From JAGXTF01 sp044224315 (GTDB lineage: Bacteria; Bacteroidota; Bacteroidia; NS11-12g; UBA955): a DNA stretch of 64,000 nt. The notes beneath the pieces are model-generated. The model ran no database searches and was not told where the DNA came from. It saw nothing but the letters and a program-made list of their open reading frames with translations. How positions within the stretch are numbered: position 1 is the first letter of the stretch; each line of letters opens with the position of its first letter. Of the stretch, positions 1 to 8,560 are shown one piece after another. The stretch is from assembly GCA_044224315.1 (NCBI GenBank), contig JBGAKR010000006.1, forward strand, positions 186,001 to 250,000, read 5' to 3'. The position numbers were made by a program, and so were the translations under genes.

Positions 1-1777
1 TGCAAATGGCAATATTTATATTTTTAATATTGGGGGTAAACCATTCTTTTTTATAAGGTAAAAGCGAATAAATATCAAACAAAACCGGTGCCGCTGCTTT
101 CACTCCGGTAAGGCCGGGTTTGCCCTCACCATCGGCGTTTCCAATCCATACACCCACTGTATAATCGGGTGTGGTACCCAAAGCCCAGGCATCTCTAAAA
201 CCAAAACTGGTGCCGGTTTTCCAGGCAATTTTACGCGCACTTCCAAATAATTTCCAATTGCCTTCCTCATCCGGCCGATTCAGTTCTGTCATGCATTCCA
301 GGGTGCTGTAAACACAACTTTTATCCCATCCGTTTAATGGAATATTGGGGCTGCTGTTTTTCAAAACCTGCATACCATTGGGAATGGCATTTGAGGCCAG
401 GGCCCCCATATTGCGATATAGGGAAGTGAGGTCCCATAGCGTTACTTCCGCACCCCCTAAAATTAAAGTCAATCCATATTTCGATGGATTATCGCGTATG
501 GTTTTTAATCCTGCATTTTTAATCCGATTGCAAAATTTAGGTTGCCCGTATTGATTTAATAACAGTACAAATGGAATATTCAAACTCTTCGACAGGGCTT
601 GGTTGGCGGGGATTACTCCCTCATAGCTTTTGCTGAAATTTTTGGGTGCATATCCCCCAAATTGGCTGGGAATATCCATCAATAATGTTTTGGGTGTAAT
701 TAATCCTTCCTCGAGTGCGCTTTCAAATAAAAAGGGTTTTAATGTGCTGCCCGAACTGCGTATGGCCCGGCTGCAATCTACATCTTTGCCTTCTTCTTTG
801 CCTGCATCGGGTAAATTTCCCAAATACGCCAATACCTCTCCGGTGCTGGTTTCGGTAATTATTATGGCTCCGTTTTTAATATCATTATTGCGCAAAATAT
901 CGCCATTTAATCGGGCAATTCTTACAATTTTAGCCTGCAAATCAGCGTCGATTGTGCTGTTAAAAATACGTCCATTGCCATACTGTTTTACAAGACTTTG
1001 CAATAAATGCGGAGCCTCGTCGGGCAAGGGGAGGGGCTTGCCGGGAATGGGTTCCATCAGGGCCAGTTCGTAGCTGGTGGCATCCAGTTTTTTTTGTTCG
1101 TACAATCGTTTTAATAATCGATTTCTTTTGGCCAATAATGCATTGTGATTTTTACCCGGATAAATCAACCCCGGGGCATTGGGCAGCACTGCAAGGGTGG
1201 CACATTCGGCCCAGCTGAGCTTATCGGCACTGCGCCCAAAATACCGCCATGCCGCGGCATCCAGGCCCACTACATTGTTTCCAAACGGGGCGTGGTTACA
1301 ATACATTTCCAGTATTTCATTTTTCGAATATTTAATTTCCAGCCTTGTGGCCAAAATCATTTCATATACCTTAAAAAATACATTCCGGCTTTTGCGTTTT
1401 CCCATCATTCGGGCCACTTGCATGGTAATGGTGCTGGCCCCGCTAACGGTTTTTTTGTTTTTGAAATTCTGTACCACTGCACGACCTATTCCGCGAAATG
1501 AAATACCAATATGCGAATGAAATTGCCGGTCTTCAAATTCAAGCAAACAAGTTTCAAACCGCTTGGGTACTTGATGTGCAGGTGGAAAACGCCATTGCCC
1601 GTCGGCCGAAACCCGGGCCCCTAGTAACTTGCCGTTGCGGTCGTATAATACGGTGCTGTATTTACTGTCGAATGGATGGCGAGGCAAACTGAATATGTAC
1701 CATATCAGAAATATGGCCCCTAATGCGAGCCAAATTTTTTTGTACCTGCGGATAAATTTACCCAATCGCCGAAACAC
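1..1777 (-). CDS. pbpC: Penicillin-binding protein 1C, 3' end cut by window edge
   Basis: Bifunctional peptidoglycan glycosyltransferase/transpeptidase anchored in the inner membrane. Reading the minus strand from a GTG at 1777 gives a basic N-terminus, one membrane segment (about residues 15-31), then the GT51 domain with the catalytic E-D pair at 82-83 (EDRQFHSH) and the GAST-ITMQVARM stretch. The transpeptidase domain follows: Ser344-T-L-K347 (SxxK), an SLN motif near 386 and KTGTS near 520. About 592 residues are visible; the family usually has 750-800, so the C-terminal PBP1C domain lies outside. The frame has no ATG before the GT domain and a stop lies just upstream of the GTG, so GTG or the TTG four codons later is the start. 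Its usual partner, an alpha-2-macroglobulin, is at 19522-25137 on the same strand rather than adjacent. Confidence 0.93.
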   Translation of the reverse strand, partial: MFRRLGKFIRRYKKIWLALGAIFLIWYIFSLPRHPFDSKYSTVLYDRNGKLLGARVSADGQWRFPPAHQVPKRFETCLLEFEDRQFHSHIGISFRGIGRAVVQNFKNKKTVSGASTITMQVARMMGKRKSRNVFFKVYEMILATRLEIKYSKNEILEMYCNHAPFGNNVVGLDAAAWRYFGRSADKLSWAECATLAVLPNAPGLIYPGKNHNALLAKRNRLLKRLYEQKKLDATSYELALMEPIPGKPLPLPDEAPHLLQSLVKQYGNGRIFNSTIDADLQAKIVRIARLNGDILRNNDIKNGAIIITETSTGEVLAYLGNLPDAGKEEGKDVDCSRAIRSSGSTLKPFLFESALEEGLITPKTLLMDIPSQFGGYAPKNFSKSYEGVIPANQALSKSLNIPFVLLLNQYGQPKFCNRIKNAGLKTIRDNPSKYGLTLILGGAEVTLWDLTSLYRNMGALASNAIPNGMQVLKNSSPNIPLNGWDKSCVYSTLECMTELNRPDEEGNWKLFGSARKIAWKTGTSFGFRDAWALGTTPDYTVGVWIGNADGEGKPGLTGVKAAAPVLFDIYSLLPYKKEWFTPNIKNINIAIC

Positions 1778-1938
1778 GCTTCAAATATCTTCGAATCCTG
1801 TCTACAATAAAAACCTATTTATTAAATGCAAGCATCCAACAATTAATTGCATGGTTTGGGTGCGAATAATTCCTTGCAGCCAGCGTTCAATAAATTGTGG
1901 GGTGTTTTAATAAAAAAAATTGTACGTTTGAAATCGGG

Positions 1939-4900
1939 TTGTTCAAAAAGCTATTCATATCGTTTATCCTCGCAGTAAGTGCCCTGTGCTCGCAGGCCCA
2001 GCATTACCAGATCCGCAATTATTCGGTAAAGGAAGGGGTGGGGCAATCGCAGGTTTTTGCCCTTTGCCAGGACTCAAGAGGGTATTTGTGGATGGGTACA
2101 AGGGGAGGCGGACTTACCCGGTTTGACGGACTTGAATTTGTGCATTTTACCACCCGAAACGGGTTGGCCAATAACTACATTTACTGCATTAAAACCGATG
2201 CCCGGGGCGATTTATGGATTGGCACCAATGTGGGCATCAGCCGGTTTGATGGCAAACAATTTTACAATTATTACCCCCAGGGAAAAGACAAGCCGGTAGA
2301 GGTACTGGATTTTTGTTTTGGCCCAAATAATACCATATATCTGGCCACCCTTTCCGGACTTTTTGATTTCTCTGCCTCGCAATTTCATTTGCTAACAGAA
2401 CCCCATGTGCCTGTAAATACACTGGCATTGGATAAAAGCGGTAAAATATGGTTTGGCAATGCCCGCGGCGTTTTTCAGTATCAGCCCGGAAGCGGACGCA
2501 CGGCTTTGTTTTTACAAAAAAAATATATCAATAAAATTATTTGTGATGCCAGCGGCAAAATATGGATTGGCACTTATGGAAGCGGGGTTTTTCTGGGCAA
2601 TCAAAATGGATTTAAACCCTTTGCTCCCGCGCGCAATTTTGCCACGCAGGAAGTGTATGAAATATACCAGGATCCCAAAGGAAATATTTGGTTTGGTACC
2701 CTCAACCAGGGCATTTACCGCTACGATACTTTAGGTAAAAGTTTTTTGCACCTGGGCGAATCCGAAGGGCTTAGCAATAACCATGTGCGTAGCATTATTG
2801 CAGACAGGGAAGGCAATTATTGGTTTGGAACTTCGGGCGGTGGGGTATGCCAGTATTTTGGATTGCCATTTACCCATTTCGATCGCGAATCGGGTTTAAA
2901 AGGCAATTTTATTTATTCTGTATTTCGCGATTCTAAAAATCGCCTCTGGATTGGCACCGGCGAGCAGGGAGTAACAGTTTTAGACAGTGGAAAATTTAAA
3001 TTATTCGGCCCTAAAGAAGGTTTTATTGCCACCAAAGTTAAAGCCATTGCCGAAGATACCCAAGGGCATATATACCTTGGTACTGAAGGGGATGGGCTGT
3101 ATGAATACGATGGAAAAGATTTTAAATTGTTGCCTGCATTGCGCGGCAAATTTGTACGCGGAATAGCCCGCGATAAACACAATCAACTTTGGGTAGCCAC
3201 AGCAGGCATGGGCTTGTTTAAACTTTACAGGGATGAGAAAAAAGCGGAAAAATTGCATGTAAAAAATTTCACTACCGACAATGGATTAATGCACAACCGC
3301 TTAAGTGCCATTGTGTGCGATGCCGAAGATCGGATTTGGTATGCCACAGAAAATAACGGAATCGGAGTTTTTATGGAGGGTAAACCATTGCCCGTTTATC
3401 CGGGAGTAAAAGGTGGTATTCCCTTGCCCAATGTGCGTTGCCTGGCCATTGATAAATTTGGTGTGGTATGGGCAGGCACGGCAGGTGATGGAATTTCACG
3501 CATTAGTTTAAATGCAGGCCATGCCGTATTGGAAAAAGCGGTATTCAATAATCAATTAACTTCTTTAAATATTTATTTATTGGCTGCCGATGCCAAGGGC
3601 AATATATTTTCGGGTTCAGAATCGGGACTGGATTATTTGGAGCTCGATGCAAACCGCAGTTTGATTCAGGTAAAACATTTTGGAAAAACCGAGGGTTTTG
3701 TAGGCATAGAAACCTGCCAGAATTCGGTATGCATAGACCCCAATGGCAGCTTGTGGTTTGGCACCATCAACGGACTTACGCTGTGCAATCCAGCTGCTTT
3801 TACCAAAAATCCGTTTCCTCCGGCTATAGGCATCAGCGCTGTAAGATTGTATTACAAAGAGCTTAGCCAAACCCCCTACAGTCATTTTACGGGCCCCTGG
3901 GGAATTGTAAATGAATTAGAGCTACCATTTGACCAAAACCACCTTACGTTTGATTTAAGGGGCATTTCTCTGTCAAATCCTACACAGGTAAAATTTACCT
4001 GGAAACTGCAGAATTTTGACGCCGGTTGGTCGCCCGAGTCTGACCAGCGCAGTGTTACCTATTCCAATATTCCACCCGGTGATTACGTGTTTTTGGTAAA
4101 GGGCAAAAACGCAGATGGGGTATGGTCTGAAAACCCAATGCAAATTAAAATTACAATACGCGCACCGTATTGGCAAACCTGGTGGTTTAGGTTATCCATA
4201 ATTGCATTTTTTTTGGGGTTAATTGTACTAATTTTCAGAATCAGGGTGCGCAATCTCAAACGCAAATCGGCCAGGGCTGAAGCGCAATTGAGGCTCGACA
4301 AAAAACTGGCTGACCTTGAACACCAGGCCCTTCGCTTGCAAATGAATCCGCATTTTATTTTTAATGCACTCAATTCCATTCAATCTCAAATTGGAGAACA
4401 AAACGACCAGAAAGCCCGGTATTACCTGGCTAAATTTGGAAGATTGATGCGGCAGATTTTGGACAATTCGCGCAAAAGTGTAATTACGCTAAAAGAGGAA
4501 ATTGACAGTTTGGAGAATTATTTATTGGTAGAAAAATTTTCGTCGGGCGATACTTTTGATTACGAAATTGTAGTTCCTGCAAATTTAGATACCGATTTTA
4601 TAAAACTACCTCCTATGCTGCTGCAGCCCTTTATCGAGAATTCAATTAAGCATGGATTTAAAAATTTAAAAGACCGAAGGGGAAAAATTGAATTGCATTT
4701 CGAAGAAAAAGGCCCCTTGTTGATGTGTAAAATCGACGATAACGGGGTAGGCAGAGAGCTCGGCAACCGCCGCAGTGGCAGTGAGGGAGAAAGTTACCAC
4801 GAGAGCACCGCATTAAAAGTAATAAAAGAAAGACTGCAATTAATGGAAAATAAAACCGCAGCACCTGTATTTGAAATCACCGATAAAAAATCCCAATCCG

Positions 4901-4947
4901 GAGAACCTTGCGGCACCCAGGTATTGGTGGGGATTCCAATGGTTTAG
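1939..4947 (+). CDS. Propeller sensor histidine kinase, LytS type (Reg_prop / Y_Y_Y / His_kinase)
   Basis: Membrane sensor kinase with a large periplasmic sensor. From a TTG at 1939 the protein starts MFKKLFISFILAV and has a clear signal peptide ending SQAQ; an open GTG start at 1897 would add 14 residues in front of it. About 13 Reg_prop blades follow (W-I/F-G-T-x-x-G-G-hydrophobic repeats such as LWMGTRGGG, IWFGTLNQG, LWFGTING), then a Y_Y_Y domain, one membrane helix near residues 755-775, a coiled linker and a LytS/YehU-type kinase core (QMNPHFIFNALNSI, phospho-acceptor His805) with HATPase motifs (LLQPFIENSIKHG, DDNGVGRE). Kinases of this class normally sit beside a LytTR regulator. The only LytTR gene here is at 17216, same strand, beyond the accessory island. 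The input ligand cannot be read from sequence. Confidence 0.93.
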   Translation: MFKKLFISFILAVSALCSQAQHYQIRNYSVKEGVGQSQVFALCQDSRGYLWMGTRGGGLTRFDGLEFVHFTTRNGLANNYIYCIKTDARGDLWIGTNVGISRFDGKQFYNYYPQGKDKPVEVLDFCFGPNNTIYLATLSGLFDFSASQFHLLTEPHVPVNTLALDKSGKIWFGNARGVFQYQPGSGRTALFLQKKYINKIICDASGKIWIGTYGSGVFLGNQNGFKPFAPARNFATQEVYEIYQDPKGNIWFGTLNQGIYRYDTLGKSFLHLGESEGLSNNHVRSIIADREGNYWFGTSGGGVCQYFGLPFTHFDRESGLKGNFIYSVFRDSKNRLWIGTGEQGVTVLDSGKFKLFGPKEGFIATKVKAIAEDTQGHIYLGTEGDGLYEYDGKDFKLLPALRGKFVRGIARDKHNQLWVATAGMGLFKLYRDEKKAEKLHVKNFTTDNGLMHNRLSAIVCDAEDRIWYATENNGIGVFMEGKPLPVYPGVKGGIPLPNVRCLAIDKFGVVWAGTAGDGISRISLNAGHAVLEKAVFNNQLTSLNIYLLAADAKGNIFSGSESGLDYLELDANRSLIQVKHFGKTEGFVGIETCQNSVCIDPNGSLWFGTINGLTLCNPAAFTKNPFPPAIGISAVRLYYKELSQTPYSHFTGPWGIVNELELPFDQNHLTFDLRGISLSNPTQVKFTWKLQNFDAGWSPESDQRSVTYSNIPPGDYVFLVKGKNADGVWSENPMQIKITIRAPYWQTWWFRLSIIAFFLGLIVLIFRIRVRNLKRKSARAEAQLRLDKKLADLEHQALRLQMNPHFIFNALNSIQSQIGEQNDQKARYYLAKFGRLMRQILDNSRKSVITLKEEIDSLENYLLVEKFSSGDTFDYEIVVPANLDTDFIKLPPMLLQPFIENSIKHGFKNLKDRRGKIELHFEEKGPLLMCKIDDNGVGRELGNRRSGSEGESYHESTALKVIKERLQLMENKTAAPVFEITDKKSQSGEPCGTQVLVGIPMV

Positions 4948-5077
4948 GTAGGAGAAGAGGTTTAAGGTTTATGGGGTAAGGGGTAAGGTGTATGGCTTGC
5001 CCGACCGAAGTGGGCCGGGGTAAGGTGAATGGATATTGGATAATAGGAGAGAGTAATGTTAATTTGAATATCATGCA

Positions 5078-5147
5078 AAAAGCGGTTGGTCTGCCCCCTC
5101 GCATTCCCACCCGCAAGACCGAACCGCGGGAGAAGGGGGAATTAGAG
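5078..5147. repeat. GCGGTTGGTCT hairpin repeat, copy 1
   Basis: About 70 bp starting AAAGCGGTTGGTCTGCC and ending near GGAATTAGAG. Inside it GCGGTTGGTCT can pair with AGACCGAACCGC (one bulged base), so the transcript or single strand would fold into a hairpin. It is roughly 80% identical by eye to 5735-5805, with a decayed third copy at 12538-12584. Confidence 0.7.
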
Positions 5148-5459
5148 ATAATACAAACTGAGACTAGCCTTAAGCATACTTCTAAGTAACCTCTACGTAA
5201 CCTCTGGAAAACCTTCCACGTGGAAGAAATCCAAATATAAGTATTATTTTTAATATACATTGTAAAAAAGATTAAATTTAGTTGTAGTAAAAGTTGAATT
5301 CCAAAACAATAATTGGCAGCACTGAAGGTAACAAACCGTATATTGAATTTAGCAAACTAAAAGATATTCAAGGACATAGACAGTTAAGTTGCCTTTTGGG
5401 TTCAGTATTTCTAATAAATGGCCATTTTAAACCTGCAGTTATCAGCGCCTATCCACCTC

Positions 5460-5568
5460 CCCCAAGAGTCTCCTGAAAGGGACTCCTGGGGTCCGAAAGC
5501 CTATATAGGTGAAAAAAGTAATCCAGGATACGATTTCGACCATCGAGGTTTCCAAAACCTTGATGGTC
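5460..5568. other. Two adjacent stable hairpins, function unknown
   Basis: Stem 1 pairs 5460-5470 (CCCCAAGAGTC) with 5481-5491 (GACTCCTGGGG), 10 of 11 positions matching, loop of 10 bases. Stem 2 pairs 5538-5551 with 5555-5568 (GACCATCGAGGTTT against AAACCTTGATGGTC), 14 pairs including one G-U, loop of three. Neither is followed by a T run, so these are not simple terminators. They could be a structured RNA or a short palindromic repeat; nothing here decides. Confidence 0.5.
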
Positions 5569-5734
5569 TGGATACATAATCGAAAACCCCTGTATTCCTT
5601 CATTTTACTAACTCCAGGTTAGCCTTACAGAGTAATACCCATTTTGAATTTTACCAGAATAGAGCTATTTTCGTTTATCAGGCGGTTAAGAAGGGACATT
5701 AGATAACTATGGTAAAATCAGCATTCGATATCCC

Positions 5735-5805
5735 CAAAGCGGTTGGTCTGCCCCATCGCCATGCTTACCCACAAGGCCGAAACGCGGGAGGTGAGGGAAT
5801 AGAGG
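5735..5805. repeat. GCGGTTGGTCT hairpin repeat, copy 2
   Basis: Second copy of the element at 5078-5147, beginning AAAGCGGTTGGTCTGCC. The right arm has changed (AAGGCCGAAACGC), so the stem is weaker. It ends 22 bases before the lipoprotein start at 5828. Its upstream flank (5708-5734, TATGGTAAAATCA...) is shared with the copy near 12538. Confidence 0.7.
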
Positions 5806-5827
5806 CAACAATAACGCTGGGATAAAG

Positions 5828-6499
5828 ATGATATACAAATTGAATTTATATTTTCTATGCTTCATATTCATTTCTGCCTGTACATGGTGTAAGTACGAAT
5901 CAAGAAAAGAAGTAATTAATGAAATTTTATGCGAACAAGTTGCTTTACAATTTAATGATAATTATAGAAAATTATTATTAGAAAGCACCCTCTTTGAAGA
6001 TGAACTAAGTTTTCATTATTTTTCTAATTTAAAATTGAATAAATTCGGTACAGTCGGGGTTCAAATAATAGGATTTAAGAAATCAAAACATATTATTCCA
6101 GAATGCATTAATGTTGATTCGCTGTGCTTTGATACTGTTTGTACTAGAGAATTCGGTTCTACAGAATTACCGGGAATTAAAACAATTGATGATGGAAATT
6201 ATCACTATAGTAATTCTATATTTGTATTTACACATTCAAATGATGTTACAATTACAAATTCAGGTTTTATGGAATTTAATTGTAGAGAAGTATTTTTAGG
6301 TACAAGCAAATCGAAATTAAATATGAAAATAATGTTAGATATTGCACATAACCATTATTTCTGTTTTAGACGTTTTGGAAATTATTTAACCCTGGTTATA
6401 GTTGAAATGCGATTAAATGAAAACAATAACTCGGAAATATTAAATAGCCTATTTGAAGACAAATATGTTACAATTTATCCTCGTATGAATTTTAATTAA
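5828..6499 (+). CDS. Small lipoprotein, possible orphan immunity protein
   Basis: Not recognised. The 223-residue product starts MIYKLNLYFLCFIFISAC, a short basic N-region, hydrophobic core and lipobox-like ISAC, so it is probably a lipoprotein. The rest is AT-rich in codon use, with several cysteines and no motif I can name. The stop is 9 bases before the start of a truncated Rhs fragment (6509), whose N-terminus is missing. In Rhs loci, genes placed between successive C-terminal tips are typically immunity proteins of displaced toxins; this gene's position, size and AT content fit that, but no toxin partner is present upstream. The function is inference only. Confidence 0.6.
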   Translation: MIYKLNLYFLCFIFISACTWCKYESRKEVINEILCEQVALQFNDNYRKLLLESTLFEDELSFHYFSNLKLNKFGTVGVQIIGFKKSKHIIPECINVDSLCFDTVCTREFGSTELPGIKTIDDGNYHYSNSIFVFTHSNDVTITNSGFMEFNCREVFLGTSKSKLNMKIMLDIAHNHYFCFRRFGNYLTLVIVEMRLNENNNSEILNSLFEDKYVTIYPRMNFN

Positions 6500-6508
6500 T
6501 TTTGGTAT

Positions 6509-7876
6509 TTGGGTTTTTGTTTTAAAGCACAAATTGGCAGCACTGAATATAACAACATGTTATCCGATATCGGAGGCAGTATTAAGTTTGCCCAAGATTT
6601 AACCCTGGCCGAACAGCAAATATACGGCAGTGCCCGCCATGGTATGTATACGCCAGACAGGTTATTGGCCCGTTTCCATTTTTCTATTACTGATACCTTG
6701 CAAATAGCCATGGATAGCTTTAAATTTGTACAAAGCACCACCCGTTTTATGCGTGTAGTTACTTATAAACAATATGAATTGAGCAATCACCTTGGCAATG
6801 TGTTAAGTACAGTATATGATCGAAGAACCCCAATTGAAATAGGTGGTGGCAACCATACCATAAAATACTTCGAAGCTGATGTGATTTTTGCAACAGACTA
6901 CTATCCCTTCGGGAGTGGAGAAAATTATACCAAAACCGGCGGCAATAAAGCGGGTAGGTATTATTCGTATTCTGCATATCGCTACGGATTTAACAACCAG
7001 GAGAAGGATGGGGAGCTGGGTGAATATTATAGCTTTGAGTACCGGGTACATGATGCCAGGTTGGGGCGGTTTTTGAGTGTGGATCCGTTGTTTAAAAAGT
7101 ATTCTTATTTGAGTGTTTATCAATATGCCGCAAATAGTCCAATTATTTCACAGGATTTAGAAGGATTGGAAAGTAGTACAGATGGATTAAATGCCAATGA
7201 ACAACCACTTGTGCTTCCAAATGGAGAAAACAGAAATTGGAGTGTTGAAAAGACTATCATCCAATCTCCCTCGAATGCAAACATACGCAAGCCTGAGGAA
7301 AATTTACTTGCAAATTATTCTGCCACTGACCTGCCAAATCAAAATATTAGACCTATAAATTTAGTTAACAAGTCAACTGTTTTATATTTTTGGTGGGATG
7401 AAAGAATTACAGGTGTAACCATGAATACCAAAAACAATGAGAATTGTTGGTATTTAAGCAGATTGAATACATTAAATACCGGAGGAAAACCTTGCAATTC
7501 AAATGATGACGTAATTTTAACGGAAGATAATAACTTCTTTACTAACAGCATCGATTATATTAATTCACAGCTCGAATCTAACAGAAGTATACAAGTGGGG
7601 ATTGATTTACCGAATTTTTCATCTGCTTCAACAACTACAATGAGAGATAGAAAGAGATTAGACCAGACTGACCATTTTGTGACAATAGTTGGGCGTGCAT
7701 ATGATGATTGTGGATATATGTATTTTATTTTCGTTGAAAATGCAGTAGTAAATCGATCATTAGGAATAGATCCAAAGAACAATAGAATATATTCAGAAAA
7801 TAACAAATTGATTTTTTTATCCGGTCATGCTCGGAATAGCGATGGAGTTGTAGTTCGGATTCAAAAGAATAAGTGA
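6509..7876 (+). CDS. Truncated Rhs core with papain-like C-terminal toxin domain
   Basis: C-terminal part of a Bacteroidota Rhs/YD-repeat protein (455 residues; full-length proteins usually exceed 1000). The frame opens at a TTG right after the preceding gene and joins the Rhs core internally: IYGSARHGM, SNHLGNVLSTV, YYPFGSGEN, YRYGFNNQEKDGELGEYYSFEYRVHD and the boundary RLGRFLSVDPLF. After residue ~210 the sequence is unrelated to the other Rhs tip in the window. The tip has Cys313 in ENCWYL, His389 in DHFVTIVGR and Asn411 in FVENAV, an order and local pattern like papain-fold cysteine peptidases. This is my inference from motifs. The stop abuts the next ATG (TGAATG), as expected for a toxin-immunity pair. 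With no secretion or YD-repeat N-terminus it is probably a displaced, possibly silent, tip. Confidence 0.8.
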   Translation: MGFCFKAQIGSTEYNNMLSDIGGSIKFAQDLTLAEQQIYGSARHGMYTPDRLLARFHFSITDTLQIAMDSFKFVQSTTRFMRVVTYKQYELSNHLGNVLSTVYDRRTPIEIGGGNHTIKYFEADVIFATDYYPFGSGENYTKTGGNKAGRYYSYSAYRYGFNNQEKDGELGEYYSFEYRVHDARLGRFLSVDPLFKKYSYLSVYQYAANSPIISQDLEGLESSTDGLNANEQPLVLPNGENRNWSVEKTIIQSPSNANIRKPEENLLANYSATDLPNQNIRPINLVNKSTVLYFWWDERITGVTMNTKNNENCWYLSRLNTLNTGGKPCNSNDDVILTEDNNFFTNSIDYINSQLESNRSIQVGIDLPNFSSASTTTMRDRKRLDQTDHFVTIVGRAYDDCGYMYFIFVENAVVNRSLGIDPKNNRIYSENNKLIFLSGHARNSDGVVVRIQKNK

Positions 7877-8461
7877 ATGAAAAAAATAATATTATATCTT
7901 TATCTAGCAGTCTCTTTACTTTCTTTTAATATAAATAAAGATGATATTCGTATGATAAATTTATTAAATGAAATTGCCAAATCTGATAGTATGAATGGCT
8001 TGCTTTGGGGAGGTACAAATTCTCTTCGAAATTCTTTTATTGGCAAGGTGCAGTCCAATAGAATAAAAAAATACATTAATAATACATATAAAATAAGGAT
8101 AGGAGATAGTATGTTTTTGCATTATAAATATAGGGATACCAATGGCCTAGGTTTAGTAATATTAAATTCTATAAAAAACCATGAATTTTACTCCATAGGT
8201 TTCATATTTAATAAAAATCAATTCAAACATATATTTATAAAGAATTATAGTTGTTCTTGTTTAATTAATTCAAATTCTTATTGCGACAGAATGTGCAAAA
8301 AAATAATAACCGGTTGGATTGGGTCATATACTAATTCGGATACACTTGTTGGAATTAAAGTTTTAGAATATAACCCACCAATATCAGAAGACACTATTAA
8401 AGGACCTTTTTTTTTATGGGCCAAACCAAATTCAATTAGGGTAATTGAGATTTCTAAATAG
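7877..8461 (+). CDS. Putative immunity protein for the papain-like Rhs tip
   Basis: A 194-residue protein beginning MKKIILYLYLAVSLLSF, a signal peptide or membrane anchor, followed by an AT-rich body with a cysteine cluster (SCSCLINSN, YCDRMCKK). Its ATG follows the Rhs stop directly (TGAATG), so translation is probably coupled. Coupling and position make it the likely cognate immunity protein, acting outside the cytoplasm if the signal sequence works. No family is recognised. The next gene starts 99 bases downstream at 8561. Confidence 0.65.
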   Translation: MKKIILYLYLAVSLLSFNINKDDIRMINLLNEIAKSDSMNGLLWGGTNSLRNSFIGKVQSNRIKKYINNTYKIRIGDSMFLHYKYRDTNGLGLVILNSIKNHEFYSIGFIFNKNQFKHIFIKNYSCSCLINSNSYCDRMCKKIITGWIGSYTNSDTLVGIKVLEYNPPISEDTIKGPFFLWAKPNSIRVIEISK

Positions 8462-8560
8462 AAAGTTAATTACATTTCAATCATTTTGTCATTAGGAGCA
8501 TCAAGTGACATAATTCAAAAAATTCCAATTTTCTCCCTAAATTGCAAATTAAAATCACCC

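Larger units (their letters stand above)
4948..5827. other. Gene-poor left edge of the accessory island, repeats and hairpins
   Basis: No convincing gene lies in these 880 bases. The stretch starts with short GGTAAGG-type repeats and a GGCTTGCCCGACC element (4983-5025), followed by one copy of the GCGGTTGGTCT hairpin repeat (5078-5147). Next is an AT-rich part with an open frame of 60 codons (5294-5476) that carries an IIGSTEGN motif also found at the start of the Rhs fragment at 6509. Two strong hairpins (5460-5491 and 5538-5568) and a second copy of the hairpin repeat (5735-5805) come just before the lipoprotein gene. It reads like recombination debris. Confidence 0.6.

Noticed and set aside
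630..1692. Several plus-strand frames of 60-147 codons
   Set aside because: They run antisense to the pbpC frame, which has intact catalytic motifs, and show no protein-like composition.
5294..5476. 60-codon frame containing IIGSTEGNKPYIEF
   Set aside because: It needs a TTG start, has no protein-like composition after the shared motif, and reads through a hairpin. Treated as a junction scar, not a gene.
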